64,000 nt of DNA from Hawksworthiomyces lignivorus (GCA_002917075.1 NTMA01000115.1:91001-155000); one strand, 5' to 3'. Counted from the first letter of the stretch, positions 24,253 to 36,105 are shown. The notes: generated from the sequence alone by a model not told the origin. Numbers and translations are program-made.

Positions 24253-27200
24253 ATGCCTGCTCTCATCGATGAAGCTCATGTGGGCGAACGCATTTGCGTA
24301 TACATTGGTATGAGATTAGCTTTTGAAGACACTGCCGATGATTTTGCTGACGATTACCAATCGCAGACCGAGGAGGAACATTTTGTGATTGTATCGGTAT
24401 TGTCCCAGGAAAAAAAGACATAATCGTCAAACTTCTTTCTGTCGATCCAAGTAATTATGATGATGCGCCAACTGAAGGCATCCGTCGTATTCTTGAGCAA
24501 GCCACAGGCCAAGTGTATCCTAGAGGGCAAGCATTAGATGTCTCAAAAATTGGTGTGTATCTCAAATATTTTCAGAAAAATTACAATCTCTGGTTGAATT
24601 TCCTTGCGTTTTCTAACTTTGAAACTTCGATAGCCGTCATCCGTATGGGCACAACTGTGGCCACAAACGCATTGCTCGAACGAAAGGGGGCTCGCAGCGC
24701 ACTCCTCATTACAAAGGGCTTTGCTGAAGCTCTTGAAATAGGCCACCAGTCACGTCCGAAGTTATTTGACCTTAATATTCGGAAACCAGATGTTCTCTAC
24801 GAGAAGTGCATTGAAATCGATGAGCGAGTCACTGTTGACCACGATTTTGCCGAGGACAAGGACGAGGGCACTACTGCTAAAGGTCTCAGCGGAGATACTG
24901 TCCGAATCTTGAAGTCATTGAGTAAGACAGATCAGTTTCTTTTCCTGATGTCCCTTAGATCGTAACCTAGCTTTGAGCAAATATTAATCTTTATATTCTA
25001 ATGAACTAGATGAACCTAAGATTACAACATCCCTTCAACAGCTCTACAGCGAAGGCTTCCGTTCAATTGCGGTGTGCTTTGCACATTCATACACATTCCC
25101 CGACCATGAACTGCGCGTTGCCGAACTTGCTCGGGCCGTTGGGTTTTCCCACATTTCCGTCTCCTCGCAGCTCATTCCCATGATTAAGATGATACCTCGT
25201 GGCATGTCAGCCACGGTCGACGCTTATCTCACACCAGTCATGAAAGATTATGTGCACAACTTCCAGGGGGGATTTGAAGGGGGTTTGAAGGATTCAACAC
25301 AAACGCAGTGCCAATTTATGCAGTCAGACGGTGGACTCGTCGATTTCCGCAAGCTGTCAGGCTTGCGAGCCATCCTCTCTGGTCCCGCAGGAGGACTCGT
25401 TGGATATGCGAAGACTTCATTCGATCCTGCGGATGGAAAGCCGATCATTGGCTTTGACATGGGTGGCACAAGTACGGACGTATCACGTTATGCTGGTCAT
25501 TATGAGCATGTGTTTGAAACGACTACAGCAGGAATTACTATACAATCGCCACAGCTGGACATTAAAACAGTTGCAGCAGGAGGCGGTTCTATCTTGTCTT
25601 GGAAGAATGGCATGTTCATGGTTGGACCAGACAGCGCTGGTGCTCATCCTGGTCCAGCCTGTTATCGAAAAGGTGGACCTCTAACCATTACGGATGCCAA
25701 TTTATTCTTGGGCCGCCTCTTGCCTGATTATTTTCCGAAAATCTTCGGACCATCGGAAGATCTTCCTCTTGATGCTAGTATAGTAGCGGCAAAATTCGAG
25801 GCGTTGACTTCCACCATCAACAACGATACGGGGAAGAACTTCACCCCTGAACAAGTGGCCAGCGGGTTTTTGAACGTGGCTGACGAAGCCATGTGCCGAC
25901 CTATTCGTTCTCTAACTGAAAATCGCGGCTATGACGCGAGCAGTCATCGCCTCGCTGCCTTTGGGGGAGCTGGTGGCCAGCATGCTTGCTCGGTAGCACG
26001 CATTCTTGGGATCAATGAGGTGGTCATCCACAAGTACTCGTCAATCTTGTCTGCCTATGGAATGGCATTGGCTGAAGTAGTTCACGAAAGCCAAGAGCCA
26101 AGCACAGCAGTACTGAGTGATTCTTCGCTGCCGAGCATCCGTGCCCGCTTGGAATTTCTTCAAGACAAGGCGTGTAGCCAGCTTGGCAGCCATGGGATTG
26201 CCTCACAAAGAATTCATTGCGAGAGGTTCCTGAATCTTCGATACCAAGGAACAAGCACATCTTTGATGATTGCGGAGCCAAAAGATGGGAATTTCGAGGC
26301 GGCCTTCTGTGAACATCACCGTCGCGAGTTTTCATTCGTTGTCCCAGGTCGTCCGATCCTCGTGGACGACCTTCGTGTGCGCTGCGTGGCGATTGATCCG
26401 AGCTTGCTGGCTCACAGCACAAGTCTATCGGCTGAATTGGAGATAGCAGACAAAGTCGCAGTGCCTGTTGGTTTAGCGTATTCTCTCCGTACGGAATCAG
26501 TCTACTTTGAAAATCAAGGACGCCAAAACACCCCTGTCTTTAAACTGGAGGCTCTGTCGACAAATCAAATTGTGCCTGGTCCTGCTATAATCCTCGATAA
26601 TACGCAGACCATCTTGGTGTTACCTGATGCGACAGCAGTCGTGCTCGATGGAAAGATCGTTTTACGCGTCGGGAACGCTATTGCCAAGGCTCCCACACTG
26701 GACGGCATAGACCCATCTCTGCTCTCGATTTTCAGCCACAGATTCATGAGCATTGCAGAACAGATGGGCCACACATTACAAAAAACCAGTCTCAGTCTGA
26801 ACATCAAAGAGCGATTGGATTTCAGCTGCGCTATCTTCGGGCCGGATGGCGGACTCGTGGCCAACGCACCCCATGTTCCTGTTCACCTAGGCAGTATGCA
26901 GCACGCGGTGCGGTATCAACATCGGCTTCATGAGGGAAAATTAAAACAAGGAGATGCTTTACTCACAAACAGCCCAGGTAAATACTTTATTTCCTTTTAT
27001 TTCCTTTTCTGATTTCTCTTTGTCACTTTTTCGGGACGCTTCATAACCATTTCTATTTTGTTTTCTAACTCAACTAGCTGCTGGCGGGACACACCTGCCC
27101 GATCTCACCGTAATTCTTCCCGTATTTGACGACCAAGGAAAGGAAATTCTCTTCTATACCGCTGCTCGTGGTCATCACCGGGATATTGGCGGTCTCGAGG

Positions 27201-28497
27201 GTATCACTGGCAATCCACGCTGCACATACCTAGAGCAGGAGGGTGCTGTTATCGAGTCGTTTAAATTGGTGTCTGAAGGCATCTTTGACGAAGCAGGTGA
27301 GTGTGAAACAAATCAATGCACTTATCCAGATAGAATCATGAGCTAATTCTAGCGTTAGGCGTTCGAAAGATTTTTGTCGAAGGTCCAGCTCAGTATCCCA
27401 ATTGTACTGGATCCAATAGTATCCATGAGAACATCTCCGATTTAAAGGCTCAGATTGCCGCTGGTCAGCGGGGCAGCACTCTGATCAAGGAGCTGTTTGC
27501 GCAATACAGTCCACCAGTTGTTCAAGCCTATATGAGGGCCATACAAGAGAATGCCGAAATTGCAGTTCGCAATCACCTAAAGCAGATTGCAAAGGGATGC
27601 AACGGTCCATTAGTTGCCGTTGATAGTCTCGATGACGGTACAGAAATTCACTTGAAAGTTACCATCGATGCAGACTCTGGCAGCGCCGAGTTTGACTTTG
27701 CCGGCAGCGGTCTCCAAACATATGGCAACTACAATGCCCCCCCTTCCATCGTCCGCTCAGCTATCATTTACGTCTTACGCTGCATCATCAATGACGATAT
27801 TCCACTTAATCAGGGTTGTTTGGCTCCCGTAACGATCAAGATACCAGAAGGAACTATATTATCAGCGTCTTCAGGTGCAGCTGTTTACTCGTGCAACTCT
27901 GCAACGAGTAATCGCCTGACAGATGTCATTCTGAAAGCCTTCCAAACATGCGGAGCCAGTCAGGGCACCATGAACAGCATACAGATGTATGCCGTAGAAA
28001 AGGCAGGGCCCGGCGAACCTTTCTCGGGGTACAGATATGTCTATGGCGAGACGGTGTGCGGCGGCAGCGGTGCTGGGCCGACATGGGATGGCGCGTCAGG
28101 CGTCCATACGCATATGACCAATACTCGCGTCATAGATCTTGAAGTTTTGGAGAAGCGTATGCCAATTCTCCTGCGACAGTTCTCTCTACGCACCGGCTCA
28201 GGTGGTGAAGGATTGCATTCAGGTGGAGATGGAGCAATCCGTGTGCTTGAGCCAAGATGCAAGATGACATTCACGGTGAACACAGATCGCAGAGTGACCA
28301 GGCCTTACGGTATGGCCGGCGGAGAGGCTGGGGAAAAGGGACTCAATCTAGCGGTGCTGCACCATCCCAGTGGGAAGCAGATGACAGTCAGCATCGGCCC
28401 ACGATCAGTCTTGCATTTGCAGAAAGGAGAGCAGTTGCAGATTCACACCCCCGGAGGGGGTGGCTGGGGTTCGAAGGTGTCGAAGACAGAAGCTTAG
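24253..28497 (+). CDS. 5-oxoprolinase/hydantoinase family protein, fused HyuA-HyuB
   Basis: Six exons, 24253-24307, 24367-24552, 24634-24921, 25010-26977, 27078-27296 and 27359-28497, give 1284 aa, the normal size of fungal 5-oxoprolinases. The HyuA part begins with the ATP-binding motif [11 protein letters not shown] (about 19-29). It continues with [15 protein letters not shown] (about 87-101), then [16 protein letters not shown] (~323). The HyuB part starts near residue 745 ([34 protein letters not shown]). It includes [24 protein letters not shown] and the C-terminal [13 protein letters not shown]...TPGGGGWG. The family hydrolyses 5-oxoproline or hydantoin-type lactams with ATP, and some members carboxylate ketones. 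Being in this cluster rather than with glutathione genes suggests a specialised lactam substrate. It is intact, with consensus splice sites. Confidence 0.92.
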
Positions 28498-29356
28498 AAG
28501 CCCACTACCCATTATATAACGCAGTTTTTTTCTTCTTGATATTTCATTAAGACTTGATGGATGGATTCAGCTATACAATAAAAAATTCGCATTAAAAAGT
28601 ATAGGATGTGATAGAACTAAAACCGGGGTAAAGACGATTAATCTGGTACATGTACGTGCGTGCGTTTCTAGTCTGATTAAAAGAGCTAGTACACCAGCTA
28701 TGTGTATAATAATTACATGATAGTTAATTTGTGTGTGTAAAGACACTGTAAGAAAACTGATAGCGAGGTGGCTTTGTAACTGAAAGTCAAAGGAAAGGAG
28801 GTCAAGCTACATAGCTGTAACACTCAGGTGAACTCTCTTATCAGTGGACGTAGTCCGACGAGACCGCTCATTCTCCGTCTCACTATACTGAGACAATCAG
28901 AACACTTATTTGGTCACTACTTTCTGGGGACAGTCTTTGCCGCTTATAGCTAGCTTAATCCTGCTAAGAAAAAACCCCTTGGCTCTACGGCGGACATTGG
29001 CCGCCAGCAGCCCACCAGCCAAAAAAAGCCACGGCCTTTGCGAGTGGAAGACAGCGAGACCAAAAAAAATCGGGGTGCCTTATCATTTTATGAATTCACT
29101 TTCATCTTGAAACCATATCATATAGCATTCAGAGACAGGCATCATTTTTCTTGGCCTGCATTCTCCGTTATCTCCTGGCACGTCTGCGGACGAGGTGGTG
29201 GCCATCCTCGTCCACACTATAAGATCATGCTAACCGCCTTGCTATTTGAATGCCATTATATTGGTAGTTACTACCTTTCTGCTGCCTGTGTTCTTGGATA
29301 GCGCATTTCCTGGAAGAGCCAATTGTCCAAATACGAGATCATTTCATTCTGTGACT
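28498..29356 (+). promoter_or_regulatory. Permease promoter region with one CGG-N7-CCG site
   Basis: About 860 bases between the HyuAB stop and the permease ATG. No gene is seen. It holds the element at 28991-29003. Confidence 0.55.
28991..29003. promoter_or_regulatory. Putative Zn2Cys6 site CGGACATTGGCCG
   Basis: CGG-N7-CCG within GGCGGACATTGGCCGCC, 354 bp upstream of the permease ATG. It differs by one base from the reverse-strand reading of the perfect palindrome at 22053-22065. Confidence 0.55.
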
Positions 29357-31484
29357 ATGGCGGTGGAAAAAGCAGCATCAATTGCCGCTCCGGCCGCAGT
29401 CCCCATGCCTCAAGCTATTGATCCTGCCGATCTCACTACATATGATGTCAAGCTTATTGAGCTTGCAGACGAAGAGACCGACCGGCAGGCACATATTGGC
29501 GTCGAGAGTGAGTTAACGGCCGAGGAAATAGCAGCTGAAAAGAGACTTCTGCGGAAAATCGACCTCCACGTGATGCCATTGTTGATGATCACTTACGGCC
29601 TGCAGGTATGTGCATTGTTAGACTCAACTATATGTGTTTTCATGCTAAAAATCGAAGTACTCGGACAAAATCACGCTGTCCTCTGGTGTGGCGTTTGACC
29701 TTGTCAAAGACACTAAGCTTGTGGGAAATGACTACGCTTGGCTGTCAACTGGATTGTGAGCGGCTCTTTTCTTCGTTAAGCATACATTTGGATGACTACT
29801 AAATACTACAAGCTACCTTGCATTCCTTATTGTCGAGTTTCCGTTCGGATGGATCATGCAGCGTTTTCCTATGGAAAAGGTTCTGGCCCTGACTGTGCTG
29901 GGCTGGTCGATTTGCATCTTCGGCCTAGCCGCCTGCCACAACTTCGAACAGCGTAAGACATGCCTATCATTTTTTTGCTCTCTTGATTTCCATACATGAA
30001 ACGTGAGTCATCTAACCAAACAGTGATGGCCATTCGAACGTTACTGGGTATTCTTGAAGCACCTATCAGCCCAGGGTTTTTGATTTTGGTAACGGCCTGG
30101 TACAAACGAGAAGAGCAGATTATCCGCTCTTTTGCCTTTTTTTCCATGAACAGCTTCTTTAGCTTGTTCATCTTGATGATAAACTACGGCATTGGTGCTG
30201 CTGCTCGGGGGTCGTCTCTTCAGCCTTGGAAGGCCATCCATCGTAAGCCACCCATTGTCCTTGCTTTGTTGATAAAGACATTATATCTGACTCCCTGTGG
30301 TAGTTTGGCTTGGCTCCGTCACTTTTGTATGGGCTTGTGTACTTATCTGGCAGCTCACGGTACCTAACAAAGCCTCCTGGCTGACGGCGGAAGAACGAAC
30401 ATTGGCACGAGCCCGACTTGTCCGGAACCAAGCGGGAGCCACGACTTCTGGCGTGAAGTTCAAGTGGTCACAGGCTTGGGAATGCTTCCGTGACCCGCAG
30501 CTCTATTTCATTGTCTTCTTCACCATCCTCCACACTTCTGCTTCAGGAGGTAAGACAATTCCAGTCATATATATGCTCTGCAACTTAATTAATTCTCTTC
30601 TTCGTTTTTAGGTTTCTCAACTTTTTCGACCATTATTTTACAGTCGTTCGGGTTAGCCGCTGAGCAAACAATCTCATACCAGCTGCCCTGGTATGCATGC
30701 CAGTTCACCGTACGCCGGATACTTCCTCGCCCATTTCCACGTTGCAGCTTTCAATGGATTCGCTTTCTGATTCTCTTAGGGTATCTGTTTCCTCGGTTAT
30801 ATTTTCAATCGTTGGCCAACAAAGGTAAGCCCCGAAAACGAAGTTGTGGTAAAGAGCACGAGAAACAGGGCTAACAGTATAGAATCTGAACCTTACGGTC
30901 GGCTTTTCTTTGATGATTCCCGCTCTTACTGGCATCTTGCTAGAGGCTCTGCTGGACAATGATCACTTATGGGGACGTCTGGTAAGTTGTGCACACATAT
31001 ATGTAAGTAGGATGCTAGATTCTGACGCATGTAGGTTGGTTTCTGGATTTCTGGATTTTACACACCTGTCGGTTTCACAATCTGGTCTACCACAGGCCTC
31101 AACGTCGCTGGTCGTACAAAAAAATCTGTTGCTCAAGCCAGCGTGTTTATTGCCTGGTGTGCAGGATTTTGTATTGGTCCACAAACTTTTCAGGCATCTA
31201 CGGCACCAAGTTATCGACCAGGGCTATATTACTGCTGCGCAGCCTTGGGCGGAACAGAATTAATTATCGTGATGTGGTATATTTGGGTAAGGTGGGAGAA
31301 CCGCCGCCGCGATAAGCGAGCCAGCGAGGCAGGATGGTCAGTGGAACAGCAACATCTTGAAGGGTGCCTATTTGGCCTGCAAGATATGACAGATATTCAG
31401 GTGAGTTGCTATTTCGCCATTTCATACAGAGAGCATGTGCTAATCCAAGGCGAAAAGAACCCTCATTTCCGTTACCGTTACTAA
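29357..31484 (+). CDS. MFS permease, anion:cation symporter (Dal5/TNA1-like) family
   Basis: Ten exons: 29357-29605, 29658-29755, 29813-29952, 30024-30242, 30304-30549, 30612-30709, 30780-30824, 30883-30981, 31035-31400 and 31458-31484. They encode 528 aa. Family marks are RKIDLHVMPLLMITYGLQYSDK, YLAFLIVEFPFGWIMQRFP, RTLLGILEAPISPGFLILVTAWYKREEQ and the late motif GRTKKSVAQASVFIAWCAGFCIGPQTFQ, followed by YRPG and the terminal ENRRRDK. Relatives import allantoate, nicotinate, ureidosuccinate and other organic anions across the plasma membrane. The 70-nt intron at 30710-30779 is essential, since reading through it gives stops and looks like a frameshift. The short last exon NPHFRYRY matches the usual tail; the alternative of reading through the 57-nt last intron is also open. 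Confidence 0.88.
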
Positions 31485-32069
31485 GACAAAAAGATGTCGG
31501 AAATGGTTGCAGCAATTCTTCTAGACGAGAGCATGCATCGATCTCTTTTTTTTATTATATTAGTTTGATGTCACCAGACTCAAGTTGTAGATAGATATTG
31601 AAAATGTTGCTTTCTAGTAAAGAATGAGCACCACAAGCTGAAGCATTAAATTGCCCATTCTTAAAATACTTCTCAGCCATAGTTTGCTACCAAGACAAAC
31701 AAGTACAAAATATACATTACCTCATGTATCTAGAAAATGGTTTAGTTTAATTTTGTTCTAATTAGCTCCGGTTACCGGACAACCGGCGCGTGGTGTCGCC
31801 TGTCTTTGCATTCTGCCCTGATATACGGAGTATGTTACTACAATACAGTGCCTCAGGCTCCAAGTACACTGGTCCCCCAGACAAGTGGGACTTTTCTATA
31901 TCCATATACCTGACGCCTATCTCTCCGCATTTGCCCATTAGCAAGTAGTTTTATAAAGCTAATCATTTCCCTTCTCCATCACATCACAAATTCTCGCCAC
32001 AATCTATCTCAGGGCCATAAGGAAGGGGGAGAGTATGTGCTAGTGGTATTCTCAACAACATCCGCAGAC
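31485..32069. other. Intergenic, promoter of the Zn2Cys6 gene
   Basis: About 585 AT-rich bases. It has no CGG-N7-CCG element, but a cluster of CCGG half-sites (CCGGTTACCGGACAACCGGC, about 31769-31788) contains the CGGACA half-site. No gene is seen. Confidence 0.5.
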
Positions 32070-34452
32070 ATGTCTGACGGCTCTGACCATACACTATTCG
32101 CACCTCAGGCTTGCAAACGCTGCCATGCACGGAAGCGAAAGGTATTTTTAATCGCAGATGGCCTTATCGATGGGCACTCTGGAATGCTCATTTTGAAAGC
32201 TACTGACTTTTCAGTGCGACCGCAAGCATCCGCGCTGCACGGCGTGCGTGACGGCTAATGCTGTCTGTGCAATCGAAATGAAACTCGGTGACAAGGAGCT
32301 GGTGATGTAAGCCTCTACTGCTGAGTAACGGCTGCGAACAAAACTAACCAACAAGGCAAATCAATGTTCTGCGCTCAAAAAACGAGGCACTCGAGCAGCG
32401 CGTCCGCTGGCTGGAACAAATTATTTCAGCTACAGATCAAGACCTAGCAGATATATCTAGCACCGAGACAGGATGCCCAGTCTCTATTCAATGGTCGACA
32501 TCAAGACTGCAGCCATCTTCCAATGGAGCAGGTTTTGCTCCACACATATCCACAGGGACGGCATCATTCCAGTCGTCTCATATAGACCAGTCCGTACTAC
32601 GCCCTGTAGTAGCCTCACTCTTTGACTTCACAAGCGGAAAGTACTCAGCACAGCACCAACAACAGCCGCCGAACGGCTTCGTGCTTCCCTCTGGCGGCGA
32701 CTCCTATCCTCCAGAAGCGGCAATATCATCACCAGAGCTTCCACCCGTTCAGGTCACTATAAATGCCTGTAGATCGTTTCTGAGTGGCCATAAGCAGTCT
32801 CATTATCTAGTGGACGAAGATGAACTTCTTCAAGACATTCATCGCATATACCAACCCGGTGGTATGTCCGATTCTCGTTATAGGCGGAGCCGCTTTCGTT
32901 GCTTCATGGTTCTGTACTTAGCCCAGGAGAAATACTGGAACGGAACGGCCCCAAGAGACAGAGAAAACGGATTGCTCTGGATGTATCGAAGCCTAGCCCT
33001 CCGTGAAGCTGAGTCGAGCATAGAGAAGGGAGATCTAGTAGGTTCATTACCACGGGCGAACTGAACCACAGGCCGCAGTGCTCACATGCAAAATATAGGA
33101 AACAGTACAATCTCTTGGGCTCCTTGCCCTTATGAGCATACAGGAAGCTCGCGAATACGACGTCTGGCAGCTGGTAGGGATGGCTGCACGAACGGCCATT
33201 TCAATCGGTATCCATCGAAAGGATAGCGTCTATTTGCCTGGCCTATCGGATTCGGTTGGTGGTGATATCAGCGGCCACACTGTGAACTTGGAAATTCATA
33301 ACGAACGTCGAAAGAACATTTTCTGGGCCATTTATAGCTTGGATAGATTGACCATGTTCACGATGATGCGGCCACCTATCCTTCGTGACTGCGATATCGA
33401 CGTAGAGGTATCACAGCTCGAACAACACCGCTTATAGTTCTGTGTTTTAGCTGACACGCCGCTAGATGCCTTCAACCCCCGGTCCTGCTTCTGTTGTCAG
33501 TCGAGAAGTTCCTGCAGTTGCGCTGCGTATCCACAGCATTGAAGGACGAAGACTCTATGGACAGATCTACGAATCCCTCTATGCATCGCTAGTTACATCG
33601 AATGGAAATATCGATGTCGGTGAAGAGATTATCAAAGACTACACGAAGAAAGTGCAAAATTGGTATGCGTCTAGTCCTCTTAAGACTGCGTTCATGCCTA
33701 TTACTGAAGGGACGGTAAAACGCCAAGTGAGTACACTATGATATTAACTTCTAACTATTCATTACAAGCACGCAGATTTCTAATACGTCTTTTTGCAAAC
33801 TGCGCAACAGTCAATCACCGACATGCAGTACCATCAGATGATGATGGCGCTGCACCGTCCCTCTCCTCTCATGCCCCGTATCCCTTCGTCATTCGTCGAC
33901 ATACTGCATGAATCCGCTAGCATCTCTGTCGACCTATATAGACACTATTCGCACCAGAGACAAGTTCTTGTGAATTGGATTCACTTCCACCAGATTTTTA
34001 CGGCCTGCACAACACTAGTGTTCTGTTTTTGCGAGTATCAAGCTCGTAATTATCCGGTACCTGGGTTTTCCCACAACGGCAGTGAGAGCAATGCTTATTT
34101 TACCGAAAAAATAAAGCAGTGCAAGGAACTTCTCTCTGAGTTTGGGCCACCAACGCCGCGAAATCAGAATCTACAGACCATGTTCGACATCCTTGCATTA
34201 TCATTCTTGCAGCCAGTGGCGACAACATCACCCCTCATATCACCAGTAGCAGAAACTACAAGTTCTGAGACGCCTCAGCCTGGATCCGCCCTCAGAATGG
34301 CACAAGATTCCGAATCATCTTTTATTGAACAGCCGTTAAATCAGGTGGACCAAGGGATCATAGATAACAGCTCTGAATTTTTATCTTTGGCTTCACCAAG
34401 CAGCATCATGAGAGGTTTTTGGGTTGAGAATTGGACACCCGCTGGATTTTAG
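32070..34452 (+). CDS. Zn2Cys6 transcription factor of the cluster
   Basis: Exons 32070-32141, 32215-32306, 32356-33037, 33099-33407, 33466-33726 and 33811-34452 give 685 aa. The binuclear zinc cluster is near residues 15-41, C-x2-C-x6-C-x6-C-x2-C-x6-C (ACKRCHARKRKCDRKHPRCTACVTANAVC), split by intron 1. A leucine-rich dimerisation helix follows (LRSKNEALEQRVRWLEQII). The fungal-specific regulatory domain carries EREYD-type EAREYDVWQLVGMAARTAISIGIHRKD and ERRKNIFWAIYSLDRL...RPPILRDCDIDV. The acceptor at 33465 sits 9 nt after a GCTGAC branch site and skips an in-frame stop. It lies at the end of the cluster and is the natural candidate to bind the shared CGG-N7-CCG sites. Its own promoter has only half-sites. 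Confidence 0.88.
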
Positions 34453-34850
34453 ATGTCCAGTATTTAAACATAAAAAAAGGAGTTGAACTCAGAAGTATGT
34501 ACACTCTATGTATGAGCCTAGCTTAAGCCAAATATTTATAGGTTGAAGGCCAAAGGCGCTGTTCTGGCCGCCGTTTTCAGTAGTCATGTTTCACCAATTT
34601 TGGGCGTTCCCTGTGGTGAAGGGTTTGTCTTTACGAAATACTTTGTACTTTGTATATGTATATAACAGACTTTAGTAGTTAGTTTTAGAGGCCATTTATT
34701 TAACTAGTGAGGGCGAGGCGGGCGGACTCCTCAACTCAACCTAGCAAGAAGGGTACACGTCCATAGCTTGGCCAGGCCCCCTGGGTCTGGCTCTATCTAT
34801 CATACCCACTAGTCCTATTTCTTATCGGATGTATTCCACCCCAGTGCCTG
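34453..34850. other. Intergenic, no gene seen
   Basis: About 400 AT-rich bases between the cluster regulator and the HET-WD40 relic. Confidence 0.5.
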
Positions 34851-36105
34851 TACTATGAGCTTATTGTGATATTACATATCTTGACAGCGTGGTCGCCCGA
34901 TGCGGACGCAACTTTCTGGTCACTGCATAGGAATAAGACTGATTCAACCCAGCTATTATGGCCTTCTAATGTCTGTAGGCAGCTACCTAAAAGTCGGATC
35001 CCAGATCTTAACAGTGCGATCACCTGAAGCCGAAGCAAGGCGCTGGCCACTATGTGAAAATGCTACTGAGCGAACTGGACCTTGATGACCCTGTAATGTC
35101 TGGAGACATTTACTTGACATTAGGTCCCAGATTTTAATAGTGTGGTCGCGTGATGCTGAAGCGAGTTGCTGGTTATTATGCGAAAATGCTATCGAGCAAA
35201 CAGAGTCACGATGGCCTTGCAATGTCAGGAACTCCTTGTTATCGAGTACCCAGTGGTACGAGTCTTTCAACAAGCCGCAATTTGTGTCCTTATTACTCTT
35301 GTCGTGACAAGCGTCAGCAGAGCTCAGGTCGGCTTCACAGTGATATTTCGAGGGGCCGTATGTTTGTTGGTTCTTTGAATTCCGGTTGATTTCTTCTCGC
35401 AACCGTCTGAATGCCCTCTCCCCCCCTTCTCCATATCGAAGTGGCATCTGAACGTCGAAAATGCCAAGTAGTGAGTAAGTGTGCCTTGTCCTCTTCTCTT
35501 GTAGTCTGACGGTTCTCCATCCAGGCCATTCGCTGACGGATGCTAAAGTTAGATAAAGGACTACCTTGAAGTGCATTGGGAGGGATTCCTGTTATCTCGT
35601 GGATGCTTCCCTCTAGAGACTTCTTGTTGCCTAACTACACACCCTCTTTGGAAAAGAATTCAACTGATGTTGGAGCAATGAGCTCTTGGAGAGTCTAGCC
35701 ACGCGTGAACCATCTACTCTTTAAAAAAGCTGGTATCCAATACTGTAGACTATCGTCGGTATTTTCACTAGGTCTCGAGACATCGGAGAGATAGACATAG
35801 CATTTCGCTGCATCCCTGTACCAGAGAAACATGCAGTTGATCGCCTCTTGAAGCTCGATGCTACTGATCTTGTTAATGCAGCACGTGTCCATCCAGAAGT
35901 ATTCTAGACCATCCCGTCTCGCCTGCGCTTCACAAAACTTGATCTTCTCGTAGCCGATCTTGTCCTTCCCCGTACCATCAACCAAGTCTCTAAAAGTGAC
36001 CACTTCATCACCCCATGTATGAGACAGTATGGCATACCTAGGTATGTCGCGACCGATAAAATCCCTCAGTATAAAACTGCCGTTGCTGCATTTTAGAAGT
36101 CGCAT
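34850..36105 (-). pseudogene. HET-WD40 gene relic
   Basis: Minus strand. It begins at ATG 36105 with a typical heterokaryon-incompatibility (HET) domain (MRLLKC...PRYAILSHTWGDE, EYFWMDTCCINK, AINCMFLWYRDAAKCYVYLSD). The frame meets TAG at 35695-35697, where the family has the W of RGWTLQEL, and TAG at 35635-35637. A frameshift near 35490 follows, inside the EEDKAYSLLGIFD motif. Downstream are WD40 units (LTLQGHRDSVCSIAFS...IKIWD, LQTLQGHQGPVRSVAFS...VKIWD) and, after another frameshift near 34995, a third (LQTLEGHNSWVESVLF). No NACHT/NB-ARC segment lies between HET and WD40, unlike HET-D/E-type proteins, so that part is lost or was never there. HET proteins act in non-self recognition and cell death; this copy cannot be functional. 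Confidence 0.85.

Noticed and set aside
30660..30900. Apparent frameshift and stops in the MFS permease
   Set aside because: A 70-nt intron (30710-30779, GTACGC...TTAG) followed by a 45-nt exon and another intron restores one continuous family-like frame in the right phases.
33408..33466. In-frame stop at 33463-33465 in the Zn2Cys6 regulator
   Set aside because: The stop is the acceptor TAG of an intron with a GCTGAC branch site. Joined exons give a length divisible by three and preserve the regulatory domain.
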